In this document: positions 20,653-28,465 of the stretch, piece after piece | Layout of the letters: each line of letters opens with the position of its first letter | How positions within the stretch are numbered: position 1 is the stretch's first letter | Assembly: GCA_030840335.1 (NCBI GenBank) | Contig: JAUZFR010000085.1 | Span: forward strand, 1-37,476 | Origin: Actinomycetota bacterium | Lineage (GTDB): Bacteria > Actinomycetota > Actinomycetes > Actinomycetales > Microbacteriaceae | Direction of reading: 5' to 3' | Length of the DNA stretch: 37,476 bases | Notes under the pieces: model-generated | The model's database searches: none | What the model was told of the DNA's origin: nothing | The model's input: the letters and a program-made list of their open reading frames with translations, nothing else | Translations under genes and position numbers: made by a program

Positions 20653-20682
20653 GGGTAGGCACCAGCGGGGTAAGCGCCAGCG
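20653..20682 (+). repeat. 2 x 15 bp tandem repeat in the leader of the secreted-protein gene
   Basis: GGGTAGGCACCAGCG is followed at once by GGGTAAGCGCCAGCG (13 of 15 identical). It lies 18 bases before the start codon, so a change in copy number would alter the leader length. Confidence 0.8.
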
Positions 20683-20718
20683 GGCGGAGTGGGTTGCTCC
20701 GCCAATAGGGGCACGCAC

Positions 20719-20753
20719 TATGAACTGTAGGACACTCGCGGCCCTCCGTGTCA
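20719..20753 (-). promoter_or_regulatory. Possible promoter of the secreted-protein gene
   Basis: On the minus strand GTGACA (five of six matches to TTGACA) is followed after a rather long 19-base gap by TACAGT, which fits TANNNT. It is the best candidate in the 159 bases between the nusB stop and this gene. Confidence 0.35.
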
Positions 20754-20794
20754 CCCCTCGTTTGGGGGCCATCTCGGGAATGCCGCCGTCGAGC

Positions 20795-21208
20795 CTAGGA
20801 GCGAGTGTGCGCGATTCGTCCGAGGAGTCCGTTGACGAAGCTCGAGGAGTCCTCCGTGCTGAGCACGGTCGCCGACTCCACGGCCTCTGAAATGGCCACG
20901 GCGTCGGGAACATCGTCGTTGAACAGGAGTTCCCAGATTCCGATGCGGATGATCGCGCGGTCAACCGCGGGCATCCGATCGATCGTCCAGCCCTGCGCGT
21001 AGGTCTCGATCAACTCGTCGATCTCGTCGCCGTGATCAGCGATGCCGCGCACGATTTGACTCGCATACTCCCACGAGCTGCCCCGTTTGGGATCAGCCAG
21101 GTGACGGTTCTCCTCTGCGAGGAGGGACGCGTTGATCGACTCGCCACGAACATCCGCTCCGTAGAGCACATCCAGCGCCCGCTTTCGCGCCTTGCTACGG
21201 GCACTCAC
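20795..21208 (-). CDS. nusB: Transcription antitermination factor NusB
   Basis: NusB binds boxA RNA together with NusE (S10) and supports antitermination in rRNA operons. The 137-residue all-alpha protein begins SARSKARKRALDVLYGADVRG, the arginine-rich boxA-binding N-terminus. It continues with IRIGIWELLFNDDVPDAVAISEAVE and SSSFVNGLLGRIA, the usual family end. It starts at a GTG sharing one base with the efp stop (TAGTG), so efp-nusB are coupled, as in other bacteria. In related Actinobacteria pyrR follows nusB directly; here a secreted-protein gene intervenes. Confidence 0.96.
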   Translation of the reverse strand: MSARSKARKRALDVLYGADVRGESINASLLAEENRHLADPKRGSSWEYASQIVRGIADHGDEIDELIETYAQGWTIDRMPAVDRAIIRIGIWELLFNDDVPDAVAISEAVESATVLSTEDSSSFVNGLLGRIAHTRS

Positions 21209-21771
21209 TATTCGTTGACTCGTCCGAGATAGCTGCCGTCGCGCGTGTCGACCTTGACCTTCGTACCCTGCTCCAGGAATAGCGGAACCTGGATCTGGTA
21301 GCCGGTCTCGACAGTCGCGGGCTTCGTGCCACCTGTCGAGCGATCGCCCTGCAGGCCTGGCTCGGTGTACGTGATTTCCAGAACGACGGATGCTGGAAGC
21401 TCGACGTAAAGCGGGTCACCGTTGTGGAGAGCGAGCGTTACGCTCTGGTTCTCGAGCATGAAGTTCGCCGCGTCGCCGACCTGCGCCTCCGAAAGAGTGA
21501 TCTGGTCGTAGTCCGCCGTGTTCATGAACACGAAGGTGTCGCCATCCTTGTAGAGGTACTGGTAGTCACTGCGATCGACGACCTCGGTCTCGATCTTGGC
21601 GCCGGCATTGAACGTGCGGTCGACGACTTTGCCGCTCATGACGTTCTTCATCTTGGTGCGCACGAACGCGCCGCCCTTGCCGGGCTTGACGTGCTGGAAG
21701 TCGATGACCGTCCAGAGCTGGCCGTCCATGTTGAGAACGACGCCGTTCCTGATATCGCTGGTGGAGGCCAT
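21208..21771 (-). CDS. efp: Translation elongation factor P
   Basis: EF-P relieves ribosomes stalled at consecutive prolines. The 187 residues form the usual three beta-barrel domains: KOW-like domain I ([17 protein letters not shown]), domain II ([15 protein letters not shown]) and domain III ending [15 protein letters not shown]. The tip loop reads [12 protein letters not shown] with Lys32 as the residue that meets the peptidyl-tRNA. Many Actinobacteria have PGKGP with an unmodified lysine; here the last position is Gly. No efpA/epmB/ymfI-type modification gene is seen nearby. It lies upstream of nusB with a one-base overlap. Confidence 0.97.
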   Translation of the reverse strand: MASTSDIRNGVVLNMDGQLWTVIDFQHVKPGKGGAFVRTKMKNVMSGKVVDRTFNAGAKIETEVVDRSDYQYLYKDGDTFVFMNTADYDQITLSEAQVGDAANFMLENQSVTLALHNGDPLYVELPASVVLEITYTEPGLQGDRSTGGTKPATVETGYQIQVPLFLEQGTKVKVDTRDGSYLGRVNE

Positions 21772-21853
21772 GCCTGTACCAATCCTTCGTTGCTGCGGGG
21801 GTTCTGTCGCGATTGCGCGACCCTCAAGTGTACTTGGGCGCCGGGGAGCGCGG

Positions 21854-22297
21854 CTATTTGGGCGATCGGCGAACGATGGCGCCGAGCGCGAGCAGGTATG
21901 ACTCGAAGCCGAACCCGGCGATAACTCCCGTCGCTACCCCCGAGACCACACTGTTGTGACGGAACTCTTCGCGAGCGTGCGGGTTGGAGATGTGCACCTC
22001 GATGACCGTTCCGCCACTCTTCGTGACGAGAGCGACCGCATCGCGCAGGGCGTAGGAGTAGTGGGTGAACGCGGCCGGGTTGAGGATGACGGGCGAGTCC
22101 GTGTCGACCGCTTCGTGCAGCCAGCCGATCAGTTCGGCTTCGTCATCGGTCTGTCGGAGGTCGATACTGACGCCCGATGGGGCATCCGCCTCGAGTAGTT
22201 TTGTCAGCGCCGGCAGGTCCTGGTTGCCGTACACATCGGGTTCGCGGCTGCCCAGTCGACCGAGATTTGGACCGTTCAGCACGAGCACGTTCGTCAT
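21854..22297 (-). CDS. aroQ: 3-dehydroquinate dehydratase, type II
   Basis: AroQ removes water from 3-dehydroquinate to give 3-dehydroshikimate, the third shikimate-pathway step. The 147-residue type II enzyme shows [21 protein letters not shown] with the catalytic Arg and Tyr loop. It continues with [33 protein letters not shown], and [17 protein letters not shown] with the catalytic His and substrate-binding residues. I start at the ATG at 22297 immediately before the first strand; an upstream extension overlapping the SDR gene is not conserved. It lies at the downstream end of the aro cluster and is followed by efp after 82 bases. Confidence 0.96.
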   Translation of the reverse strand: MTNVLVLNGPNLGRLGSREPDVYGNQDLPALTKLLEADAPSGVSIDLRQTDDEAELIGWLHEAVDTDSPVILNPAAFTHYSYALRDAVALVTKSGGTVIEVHISNPHAREEFRHNSVVSGVATGVIAGFGFESYLLALGAIVRRSPK

Positions 22298-22334
22298 GGT
22301 GCTCAAGCCTAGCGATCGGGCGACCGTCGGGCGT

Positions 22335-23093
22335 TCAGCCCTTCGTGCTGAAGCCACCATCCGAGTACAGGAGCTGGCCGTTGATCCAGCCGCCGTCGTC
22401 CGAGAGCAGGAACGAGACGAGCGCCGCGGTCTCGCGTGGCGTTCCCAGCCGTCCCGCAGGAGTTCGTGCGGCGAGCTCTGCAGCGAGCTCCGGAGTCATC
22501 CAGCCCGTGTCAACGGGTCCTGGATTGATGACATTCGACGTCACCCCGAGTTCGGCGAGCTCGCGGGCGGCGGCGATCACGATCCGATCGAGAGCTGCCT
22601 TACTCGCGCCGTACGGCAGATTGAAGACCGTGTGGTCGCTCGTGAGCGCGACGATCCGACCGGTGCCGCGCGAGCCGGTAAACCTCGTCGCGAATTCTCG
22701 AATCAGCAGCCAGCTTGCCCGCGCATTCACGGCGAAATGGCGGTCAAAACTCTCGACGGTCGTATCGAGGACGCCCGAATCGACGCTCTCCGCGTGACTC
22801 ATTATGAGCGCGCGAACGGGTCCAAGCGCGGCTTCCACAGTGTCGAAAATGGCGCTCGGCTGGTCGGGATCGGCGAGGTCGGCTTCGATCGACACCACAC
22901 GAGCGCCACGATCGCGCAGGGCGGAGTTGATCGCGGCGACGTCCGTTGGTTGCCTGCCCCATGGCATCCGGTCGTCGTACGGGGTCCAGTGGGTGATCGC
23001 AATGTCCCAGCCGTCGGATGCGAGTCGCTCGGCGATGCCAGCCGCGATGCCGACGCGGCGGCCGACACCCGTGATGAGCACTACCCGGGACAC
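22335..23093 (-). CDS. SDR family oxidoreductase in the shikimate cluster
   Basis: A 252-residue short-chain dehydrogenase/reductase of unknown substrate. The cofactor loop is TGVGRRVGIA at residues 8-17, closer to the TGxxxRxG form of pteridine-reductase-like SDRs, which prefer NADPH, than to TGxxxGIG. Catalytic residues visible are Asn123, Ser152, Tyr161 and Lys165 (YGASK). The usual NNAG motif is replaced by MSHAES, and the Ser-to-Tyr spacing is only nine, shorter than usual. The C-terminus ending GWINGQLLYSDGGFSTKG is standard SDR. I start at the GTG at 23093, one base after the aroB stop. Position between aroB and aroQ suggests co-expression with aromatic synthesis; a link in substrate is unproven. 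Confidence 0.85.
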   Translation of the reverse strand: MSRVVLITGVGRRVGIAAGIAERLASDGWDIAITHWTPYDDRMPWGRQPTDVAAINSALRDRGARVVSIEADLADPDQPSAIFDTVEAALGPVRALIMSHAESVDSGVLDTTVESFDRHFAVNARASWLLIREFATRFTGSRGTGRIVALTSDHTVFNLPYGASKAALDRIVIAAARELAELGVTSNVINPGPVDTGWMTPELAAELAARTPAGRLGTPRETAALVSFLLSDDGGWINGQLLYSDGGFSTKG

Positions 23094-23094
23094 G

Positions 23095-24171
23095 TCAGAC
23101 GCCAATCTCCTGGTAAGCCGCGAAGAGGAGCGACTCGTCCGGCGCGGTGAGCACCGTCGGTTTGGCGATGTCATCGAGCACGATGAACCGAAGGTGACCC
23201 GCGCGGGACTTCTTGTCGCGCTGCATGGTCGCCAGAAGCGTCTTCCAGCGCCCGACGGGGTAGGTCGTCGGCAGTGTCAGCGACTCGAGGATGCTGCGAT
23301 GGCGGTCGACTGCCTCGTCGCTCAGTGAGCCGGTCAGTCGCGCGAGTTCGGCCGCAAATACCATGCCGACCGAGACGGCAGCTCCGTGCCGCCAGTTGTA
23401 GCGTTCTGCGTGCTCAATCGCGTGACCGAGTGTGTGACCGTAATTCAGGATCTCGCGCAGGCCCGCTTCCTTGAAGTCCGCACTGACGACTCGAGCCTTC
23501 ATGCGGATCGCGAGTTCGATGAGTCGACGGAACTCGGGAGTCGTGGGGTCGGTAGCGCGGTCGACGGATGCCTCGTAGATGTCGAGAATCTCCGGCTCGG
23601 CGATGAAGCCCGCCTTCACGATCTCGGCAGAACCGGCGAGGATCTCGTTCTTGCTCAGCGTCGACAGCAGGTCGAGATCCGCGAGCACAGCGAGCGGTGC
23701 GTGAAACGCACCGACCAGATTCTTGCCCTCCGCGGTATTGATCCCGGTCTTGCCGCCGACGGCCGCATCCACCATGCCGAGCACTGTTGTCGGAACCTGA
23801 ACCAGCCCCACCCCGCGCAGCCAGGTCGCGGCGACGAATCCGGCAAGGTCGGTCGTTGCTCCCCCACCGAGTCCGACAACGACATCCGTGCGGGCAAAGT
23901 CGGTCTGCCCCATGATCTGCCAGCAGAACGCGGCGACTTCCACTCGTTTGGCCGCCTCCGCGTCGGGGATCTCGGCCAAAAGCACCTCGTAGCGATCCAG
24001 CAGGCTCTCCCGCAGAGCAGCTGCCTGTGCGCCGAGGGTCGGGGCGTGCACAATCAGCACCTTCGTGGCTTTCGTGCCGATCTGGTCAGAAATTCCCGCG
24101 AGCAGCCCGCGGCCAATCAGGATGTCGTAGGGGTCTGTACCCGTCACGCTGACTACGGTGGTGCCTGTCAC
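23095..24171 (-). CDS. aroB: 3-dehydroquinate synthase
   Basis: AroB converts DAHP to 3-dehydroquinate using NAD and a divalent metal. The 358-residue chain has VVGLGGGATTDLAGFVAATW for NAD, VQVPTTVLGMVDAAVGGKTGIN, KAGFIAEPEI and the metal-binding histidines in LNYGHTLGHAIEHAERYNWRHGAAV. The start is a GTG at 24171 overlapping the aroK stop as GTGA. Transcribed in the order aroC-aroK-aroB as in other Actinobacteria, and followed one base later by the SDR gene. Confidence 0.97.
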   Translation of the reverse strand: MTGTTVVSVTGTDPYDILIGRGLLAGISDQIGTKATKVLIVHAPTLGAQAAALRESLLDRYEVLLAEIPDAEAAKRVEVAAFCWQIMGQTDFARTDVVVGLGGGATTDLAGFVAATWLRGVGLVQVPTTVLGMVDAAVGGKTGINTAEGKNLVGAFHAPLAVLADLDLLSTLSKNEILAGSAEIVKAGFIAEPEILDIYEASVDRATDPTTPEFRRLIELAIRMKARVVSADFKEAGLREILNYGHTLGHAIEHAERYNWRHGAAVSVGMVFAAELARLTGSLSDEAVDRHRSILESLTLPTTYPVGRWKTLLATMQRDKKSRAGHLRFIVLDDIAKPTVLTAPDESLLFAAYQEIGV

Positions 24172-24662
24172 GGTGTTCCTTCTCTCGCCCAGCTGGCGAT
24201 TTCTTTCGCGATGTCGTCGAGCGGACGCGTCGAGGTGTCCCAGACGCGGTCACCCAGTCGTTCATACAGCTCCCGGCGAGACTCGACGAGTGCGTTCCAC
24301 GCGTCGATTCCGCCCGTGAGAAGCGGGCGCTTGCGTCCGCCGATCCGGGACTGGACAGCCTCGGCACTCACTGTGAGGAGTACCACCCGCCGGCCGACCA
24401 GGTCGCGCTGGGTCTCTTCGTCGAGTACAGCTCCCCCGCCCAGTGACACAACCGCGTGCTCGCCGAGCGCCTTCGCGACAGCTTCGCGCTCGATTCTGCG
24501 GAAATGCGGCTCGCCGTAGGTGCTGAAGATCTCTGAGACGGCGCCGTGGTCGGCGACGATCCGCTTGTCGGTATCGACGAATGGCAACTTGAGCAGGCGG
24601 GCGACCCGCTTACCCAGCCGAGTCTTGCCCGAGCCGGGCGCGCCGATCAGGACGACAGTCAC
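24168..24662 (-). CDS. aroK: Shikimate kinase
   Basis: AroK phosphorylates shikimate at the 3-OH with ATP. The 164-residue protein has the P-loop GAPGSGKT at residues 7-14, the shikimate-binding Asp in [19 protein letters not shown] with the substrate Arg, and [15 protein letters not shown]. The lid region carries [12 protein letters not shown] start at the GTG at 24662, which makes a GTGA overlap with aroC; the frame extends far upstream antisense-free into aroC but without homology. It overlaps aroB by four bases. Confidence 0.95.
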   Translation of the reverse strand: MTVVLIGAPGSGKTRLGKRVARLLKLPFVDTDKRIVADHGAVSEIFSTYGEPHFRRIEREAVAKALGEHAVVSLGGGAVLDEETQRDLVGRRVVLLTVSAEAVQSRIGGRKRPLLTGGIDAWNALVESRRELYERLGDRVWDTSTRPLDDIAKEIASWAREGTP

Positions 24663-25864
24663 GGTGTTTCGACAGCGCCCGCGGTGTGCAACCCCGCGGG
24701 AATCGAATCCAGGTAGCCGCGCAGGTTTCGCTGTGTCTCTTCGATCGAGTCGCCGCCGAACTTCTCGAGCACAGAGTTCGCCAGGACAAGAGCGACCATT
24801 GCTTCGGCGACGACGCCCGCCGCGGGAACCGCACACACGTCCGATCTCTGGTGGTGGGCTTCCGCTGCAGCACCCGTTGCGACATCCACCGTGCGCAACG
24901 CGTGCGGCACCGTGGAGATCGGCTTCATGCCCGCGCGAACTCGCAGCACCGTGCCAGTGCTCATGCCGCCCTCGGTGCCACCAGCTCGGTCGCTGAGCCG
25001 GGAAATCGTCTGGCCGTCCGTGACGAGCTCGTCGTGGGCTTCCGATCCGCGGCGGGTGGTCGTCAGGAATCCATCGCCAACCTCGACGCCCTTGATCGCC
25101 TGGATTCCCATCAGGGCTGCGGCGAGCTGAGAATCAAGTCTCCGATCCCAGTGCACGTACGAGCCGAGCCCGGGGGGAACGCCGTAAGCCAGCACCTCGA
25201 CGACGCCACCGAGAGTGTCGCCGTCGTCGTGTGCTCGATCGACCTCCGCGACCATCAGAGCGGATGTCACAGGGTCGAAGCACCGCAATGGATCCGCGTC
25301 GAGCGTGCCGACATCACTCGGCACCGGCAGCGCTGCGCCTTCCGGCACACGAACCGGGCCAATCGACAGCGTGTGCGCGACCAGCGTCACGCCGAGTTCG
25401 CCGAGGAAGGCACGAGCAATGGCGCCGAGCGCGACGCGCGCGGCGGTTTCTCTCGCGCTCGCTCGCTCGAGCACATTGCGTGCCTCGTCAAAACCGTACT
25501 TCTGCATGCCCGCCAGATCGGCGTGCCCGGGTCGCGGACGGGTGAGGGGCGCGCCGCGACCCTTCGGAAGGCTCTCAAGGTCCACTGGCTCAGCGCTCAT
25601 CACATCAACCCAGCGCGGCCATTCGGTGTTGCCGATTCGCACGGCGATCGGGCTGCCCATGCTGAGTCCGTGCCGGACGCCTCCTGAGAGGGTCAGGTCA
25701 TCCTCTTCGAATTTCATGCGCGCGCCACGGCCGTAGCCGAGCTTGCGACGCGCAAGATCGGCGCGAATCCCGCTCAGGCTTACCGGAACACCTGCGGGCA
25801 GGCCCTCGAGGATGGCCACCAACTCGGGCCCGTGGGATTCTCCAGCGGTCAACCAACGAAGCAT
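24659..25864 (-). CDS. aroC: Chorismate synthase
   Basis: AroC makes chorismate from EPSP by a trans-elimination that needs reduced FMN. The 401 residues begin [25 protein letters not shown], a family signature with a catalytic His. The chain continues with [30 protein letters not shown], the second signature [21 protein letters not shown], and [27 protein letters not shown] start at 25864. A 37-base gap separates it from aroE, and it overlaps aroK by four bases. The window holds aroE, C, K, B and Q but not aroA (EPSP synthase) or aroG, which must lie elsewhere. Confidence 0.98.
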   Translation of the reverse strand: MLRWLTAGESHGPELVAILEGLPAGVPVSLSGIRADLARRKLGYGRGARMKFEEDDLTLSGGVRHGLSMGSPIAVRIGNTEWPRWVDVMSAEPVDLESLPKGRGAPLTRPRPGHADLAGMQKYGFDEARNVLERASARETAARVALGAIARAFLGELGVTLVAHTLSIGPVRVPEGAALPVPSDVGTLDADPLRCFDPVTSALMVAEVDRAHDDGDTLGGVVEVLAYGVPPGLGSYVHWDRRLDSQLAAALMGIQAIKGVEVGDGFLTTTRRGSEAHDELVTDGQTISRLSDRAGGTEGGMSTGTVLRVRAGMKPISTVPHALRTVDVATGAAAEAHHQRSDVCAVPAAGVVAEAMVALVLANSVLEKFGGDSIEETQRNLRGYLDSIPAGLHTAGAVETP

Positions 25865-25901
25865 GTAAAGAATCCTCCCACAGCGCCCGGGTCGCCCGGG
25901 T

Positions 25902-26750
25902 TCACAGCCCTGCGACGGCCAGCATTGCCGCGAGTACCTCTGGCTCGTTTTCGAGGAGCAGTTCCGGATTGCCGCTCACGAAGATCCGCACCTGCACGAG
26001 GGCCTGAAGTACCAGCATCTCGAGTCCGCTGATCACGTCGCCGCGCCAGCGGGCTGCCAGTGCGGATGGCCACGGCGAGTACGCGACATCGAACAACACG
26101 GCGCTCGAAAGCGTCGCTGGGGCGAATTCGACGTGTACCTCGCTGCCGTTCGGTAGCGTGCTGATGACCGCATCGGGAACAACTCCGATGTGCGCTGCGG
26201 AATCCAGCGTTCCGATAATCACGTCGATTCCGTGTGAGCGTCCGACCGAGATCAGTTCTTCCGCTCGGGCTGCGGAGCGCATCGACACGAAGACGCGGGA
26301 CGCCGAAAGGCGTCCGACGGCAGCGATCGCGGAAGCCGCTGTCGCTCCCCCGCCCAGGATCTGCACGGTTTCCAGACTCCCGTGTTCGTGACGCCTGAAC
26401 GCCTCGGTGATGCCGTAGACATCCGTGTTGAACCCGACGAGCGCGCGCTCGCCTCCGCGCTGCTCGAAGAGCACGGTGTTGGCCGATCCCGTCTGGTCCA
26501 CGAGTGCGTCTCGCGTGTCCAGCAGGGGCAGGACGTCCCTCTTGAGCGGCATGGTCAACGACAGTCCGCGCCAGGTCGCGTCTCGTGAGCCCAGGAATGC
26601 GCCGAGGGTCTCCCCCGTCACTTCCGCCGCGTCGTAATCCCATGGAAGGCCCAGCACGCCGTAGGCCGCGCGATGCAGCGAAGGCGAGAGCGAATGGGCG
26701 ATCGGTGACCCGAGCACGGCAAGCCGCGTCTGCGCCGCGGCGAGTGTCAC
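25902..26750 (-). CDS. aroE: Shikimate dehydrogenase
   Basis: AroE reduces 3-dehydroshikimate to shikimate, normally with NADPH. The 282-residue protein shows the substrate motif [21 protein letters not shown] near residue 10 and [14 protein letters not shown] with the catalytic Lys70. It also has SANTVLFEQ, the conserved Asp in [12 protein letters not shown], and the nucleotide loop [13 protein letters not shown] start at the GTG at 26750, overlapping the mltG stop as GTGA; the frame upstream of it runs through mltG and lacks homology. A C-terminal [14 protein letters not shown] is a small extension. Some actinobacterial AroE-like proteins act in other pathways, but the aro context favours true shikimate dehydrogenase. 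Confidence 0.95.
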   Translation of the reverse strand: MTLAAAQTRLAVLGSPIAHSLSPSLHRAAYGVLGLPWDYDAAEVTGETLGAFLGSRDATWRGLSLTMPLKRDVLPLLDTRDALVDQTGSANTVLFEQRGGERALVGFNTDVYGITEAFRRHEHGSLETVQILGGGATAASAIAAVGRLSASRVFVSMRSAARAEELISVGRSHGIDVIIGTLDSAAHIGVVPDAVISTLPNGSEVHVEFAPATLSSAVLFDVAYSPWPSALAARWRGDVISGLEMLVLQALVQVRIFVSGNPELLLENEPEVLAAMLAVAGL

Positions 26751-27991
26751 TTGCCGAAGTCCGGGTGTGCCCGTGACCACGCCTGCCACTGCAAAACCGC
26801 CGCATCGTGCTGTGCGAGTGTGGTGGAGAACACCGTCTTGCCGGTGTAACCGTTGACGAGAACGAAGTACAGCCACGAACCCTTTGCGGGGTGGATGGCG
26901 GCGTTAATCGCAGCGTCGCCCGGAGCAGAAATCGGTCCGATCGGCAGTCCGAGATGCACGTAGGTGTTGTATTTGTTTTTCGCGTCCGCGCGCTGGGCAC
27001 TCGTCGTGCTGATCGTCTTGCTTCCCGCGCCGTAGCTGACCGTCGCATCCGATTGCAGCAGCATCTTCTTGTCGAGCCGGTTCTGGAACACGCGCGCGAC
27101 CTTCAGAAAGTCCTTCGTGCTGCCGCCCTCCTTCTGGATGATGGACGCCAGCGTGAGCACGTGCAGCCGATTCGCGGGGGCAACGCCCGCCTTGTTGAGT
27201 GAAACATAGGTGCGGTTGACCAGTCGTTGGAGGATCGCTTTTGCGCTCAGTCCAGGGTCGAAGTCGTACGTGGCCGGGAAGAGGAACCCCTCAAGGCTCG
27301 GCGCGCTCTTTGGCACGCCGAGCGCGACCGGGTTCTTCGCGACGGCCTGGAAATCGGCGACCGGAACACCGGTGCCCTTCGACAACTTCAGGAAAAACTG
27401 GGACAGAGTGGTGCCTTCGGGGATCACGACGCGCGAAATCACGCGATTCTTCGGATCCTCGAGCTCGGCGAGCGCGGCCTTCGCACTCATCTGTTTCTGG
27501 AGCTTGTACGTGCCCGGTTCGAACGTCGCAGGCGTCTTGAGCAGCAGGTTGTAGAACGCCGCCGTCGTCTTCGTGACGCCAGCCGCCTGCAGGCTCTTGG
27601 CGATGTCGCTGCCGACCTGCCCCTGCACGATGGTGATGGATGCCGGCTGTCCGTTTCCGCTGCCGGTGTAGTCGATTGGCCCTTCCCAGCCCATGACGTG
27701 TCGGATCTGCGGACCGAACGCATTCCAGACGACGATCCCACCCCCGCCGCAGAACGCGAGAAGCACGATCAGTACCCAGAGCCAGGTCAGGCGACGCTTG
27801 CGGCGGGGCTGTCGCGGTCGCCTGGGGCGTCGACCACCCGACGACGACGCTTCCTCGCTCTCTCGGAGATCGCGACGCGAGGCCGGAGCTGTGCCCGGTG
27901 CCGGGGTGAAAATCGGGGTGGGCGCGGGCTGGCTTGGAGCGTCAGTGACCGGGGAACCAAAGAGGTCGTCCCAGGTGGGCTCATTCGCCAT
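26747..27991 (-). CDS. mltG: Endolytic murein transglycosylase MltG
   Basis: MltG cuts nascent glycan strands and so helps set peptidoglycan strand length. The 414 residues begin with a cytoplasmic Pro/Ser/Arg-rich tail (about 1-68) ending in RRPRRPRQPRRKRR, then one transmembrane helix (about 70-90: LWVLIVLLAFCGGGGIVVW). The external YceG domain follows, with IPEGTTLSQFF, FLFPATYDF, the catalytic Glu region LTLASIIQKEGGS, and the closing YNTYVHLGLPIGPISAPGDAAINA. The order alaS-ruvX-mltG-aroE is conserved in Actinobacteria. It overlaps ruvX by 11 bases and aroE by four. The start is an ATG at 27991. Confidence 0.95.
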   Translation of the reverse strand: MANEPTWDDLFGSPVTDAPSQPAPTPIFTPAPGTAPASRRDLRESEEASSSGGRRPRRPRQPRRKRRLTWLWVLIVLLAFCGGGGIVVWNAFGPQIRHVMGWEGPIDYTGSGNGQPASITIVQGQVGSDIAKSLQAAGVTKTTAAFYNLLLKTPATFEPGTYKLQKQMSAKAALAELEDPKNRVISRVVIPEGTTLSQFFLKLSKGTGVPVADFQAVAKNPVALGVPKSAPSLEGFLFPATYDFDPGLSAKAILQRLVNRTYVSLNKAGVAPANRLHVLTLASIIQKEGGSTKDFLKVARVFQNRLDKKMLLQSDATVSYGAGSKTISTTSAQRADAKNKYNTYVHLGLPIGPISAPGDAAINAAIHPAKGSWLYFVLVNGYTGKTVFSTTLAQHDAAVLQWQAWSRAHPDFGK

Positions 27992-28454
27992 CGTGATGCC
28001 CTTCGTTCGGGTGGGCGATCTCGCCCGGCGGATTCGCCGTATTTCGTTCGAGATCGAGAGCGTGCTGCACGATTATAACGGCGGCAACCTGATCGACAAC
28101 GGACCGCGAGTTCCTGGATGAGCGCCCCGAACCCCGCAGCGCCGCCTGCGCGGATACTGTCGTCAGTCGTTCATCCACGAGCCTGACCGGTGTGGCGGTT
28201 GCGCTGGCGACTCTGCCCGCAAACTCGGTCGCGTCCCGTGTGGATGCGGTGTGCGCGCCCGAGAGCGCGAGCGGGAGCCCCACGATGATTTCGATCGCGT
28301 CCAGTTCCGCAGCGATCGCGAGAATTCGCTCGACATCCCCGGTTCCGCGCGGCACGGTTTCTACCGGGGTCGCCAGCAACCCGTGAGGGTCGCTGCGTGC
28401 GACTCCGATTCGCACCGTGCCGACATCGACGCCGATGCGCACACCGAGACGCAC
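27981..28454 (-). CDS. ruvX: Putative pre-16S rRNA nuclease RuvX (YqgF)
   Basis: YqgF/RuvX is an RNase H-like nuclease implicated in 16S rRNA 5'-end maturation; an older name calls it a Holliday junction resolvase. The 157 residues show the first acidic strand RIGVDVGTVRIGVARSD with Asp10, then IIVGLPLALSG, VRLVDERLTTVSA with the second acidic residue, and VVDQVAAVIIVQHAL with the third. A hydrophilic tail of about 20 residues follows. The start is a GTG at 28454, eleven bases after the alaS stop, without a strong ribosome site, so coupling to alaS is likely. It overlaps mltG by 11 bases. Confidence 0.93.
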   Translation of the reverse strand: MRLGVRIGVDVGTVRIGVARSDPHGLLATPVETVPRGTGDVERILAIAAELDAIEIIVGLPLALSGAHTASTRDATEFAGRVASATATPVRLVDERLTTVSAQAALRGSGRSSRNSRSVVDQVAAVIIVQHALDLERNTANPPGEIAHPNEGHHDGE

Positions 28455-28465
28455 TCTCGACGGCC

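Noticed and set aside
21806-21821. Hairpin GTCGCG-ATTG-CGCGAC between aroQ and efp as a terminator
   Set aside because: Only six pairs, no T tract; could be chance in high-GC DNA. Not listed as a feature.
23386-24519. A 377-codon plus-strand open frame opposite aroB/aroK
   Set aside because: Both minus-strand genes are intact and show catalytic motifs; the opposite frame has no family resemblance.
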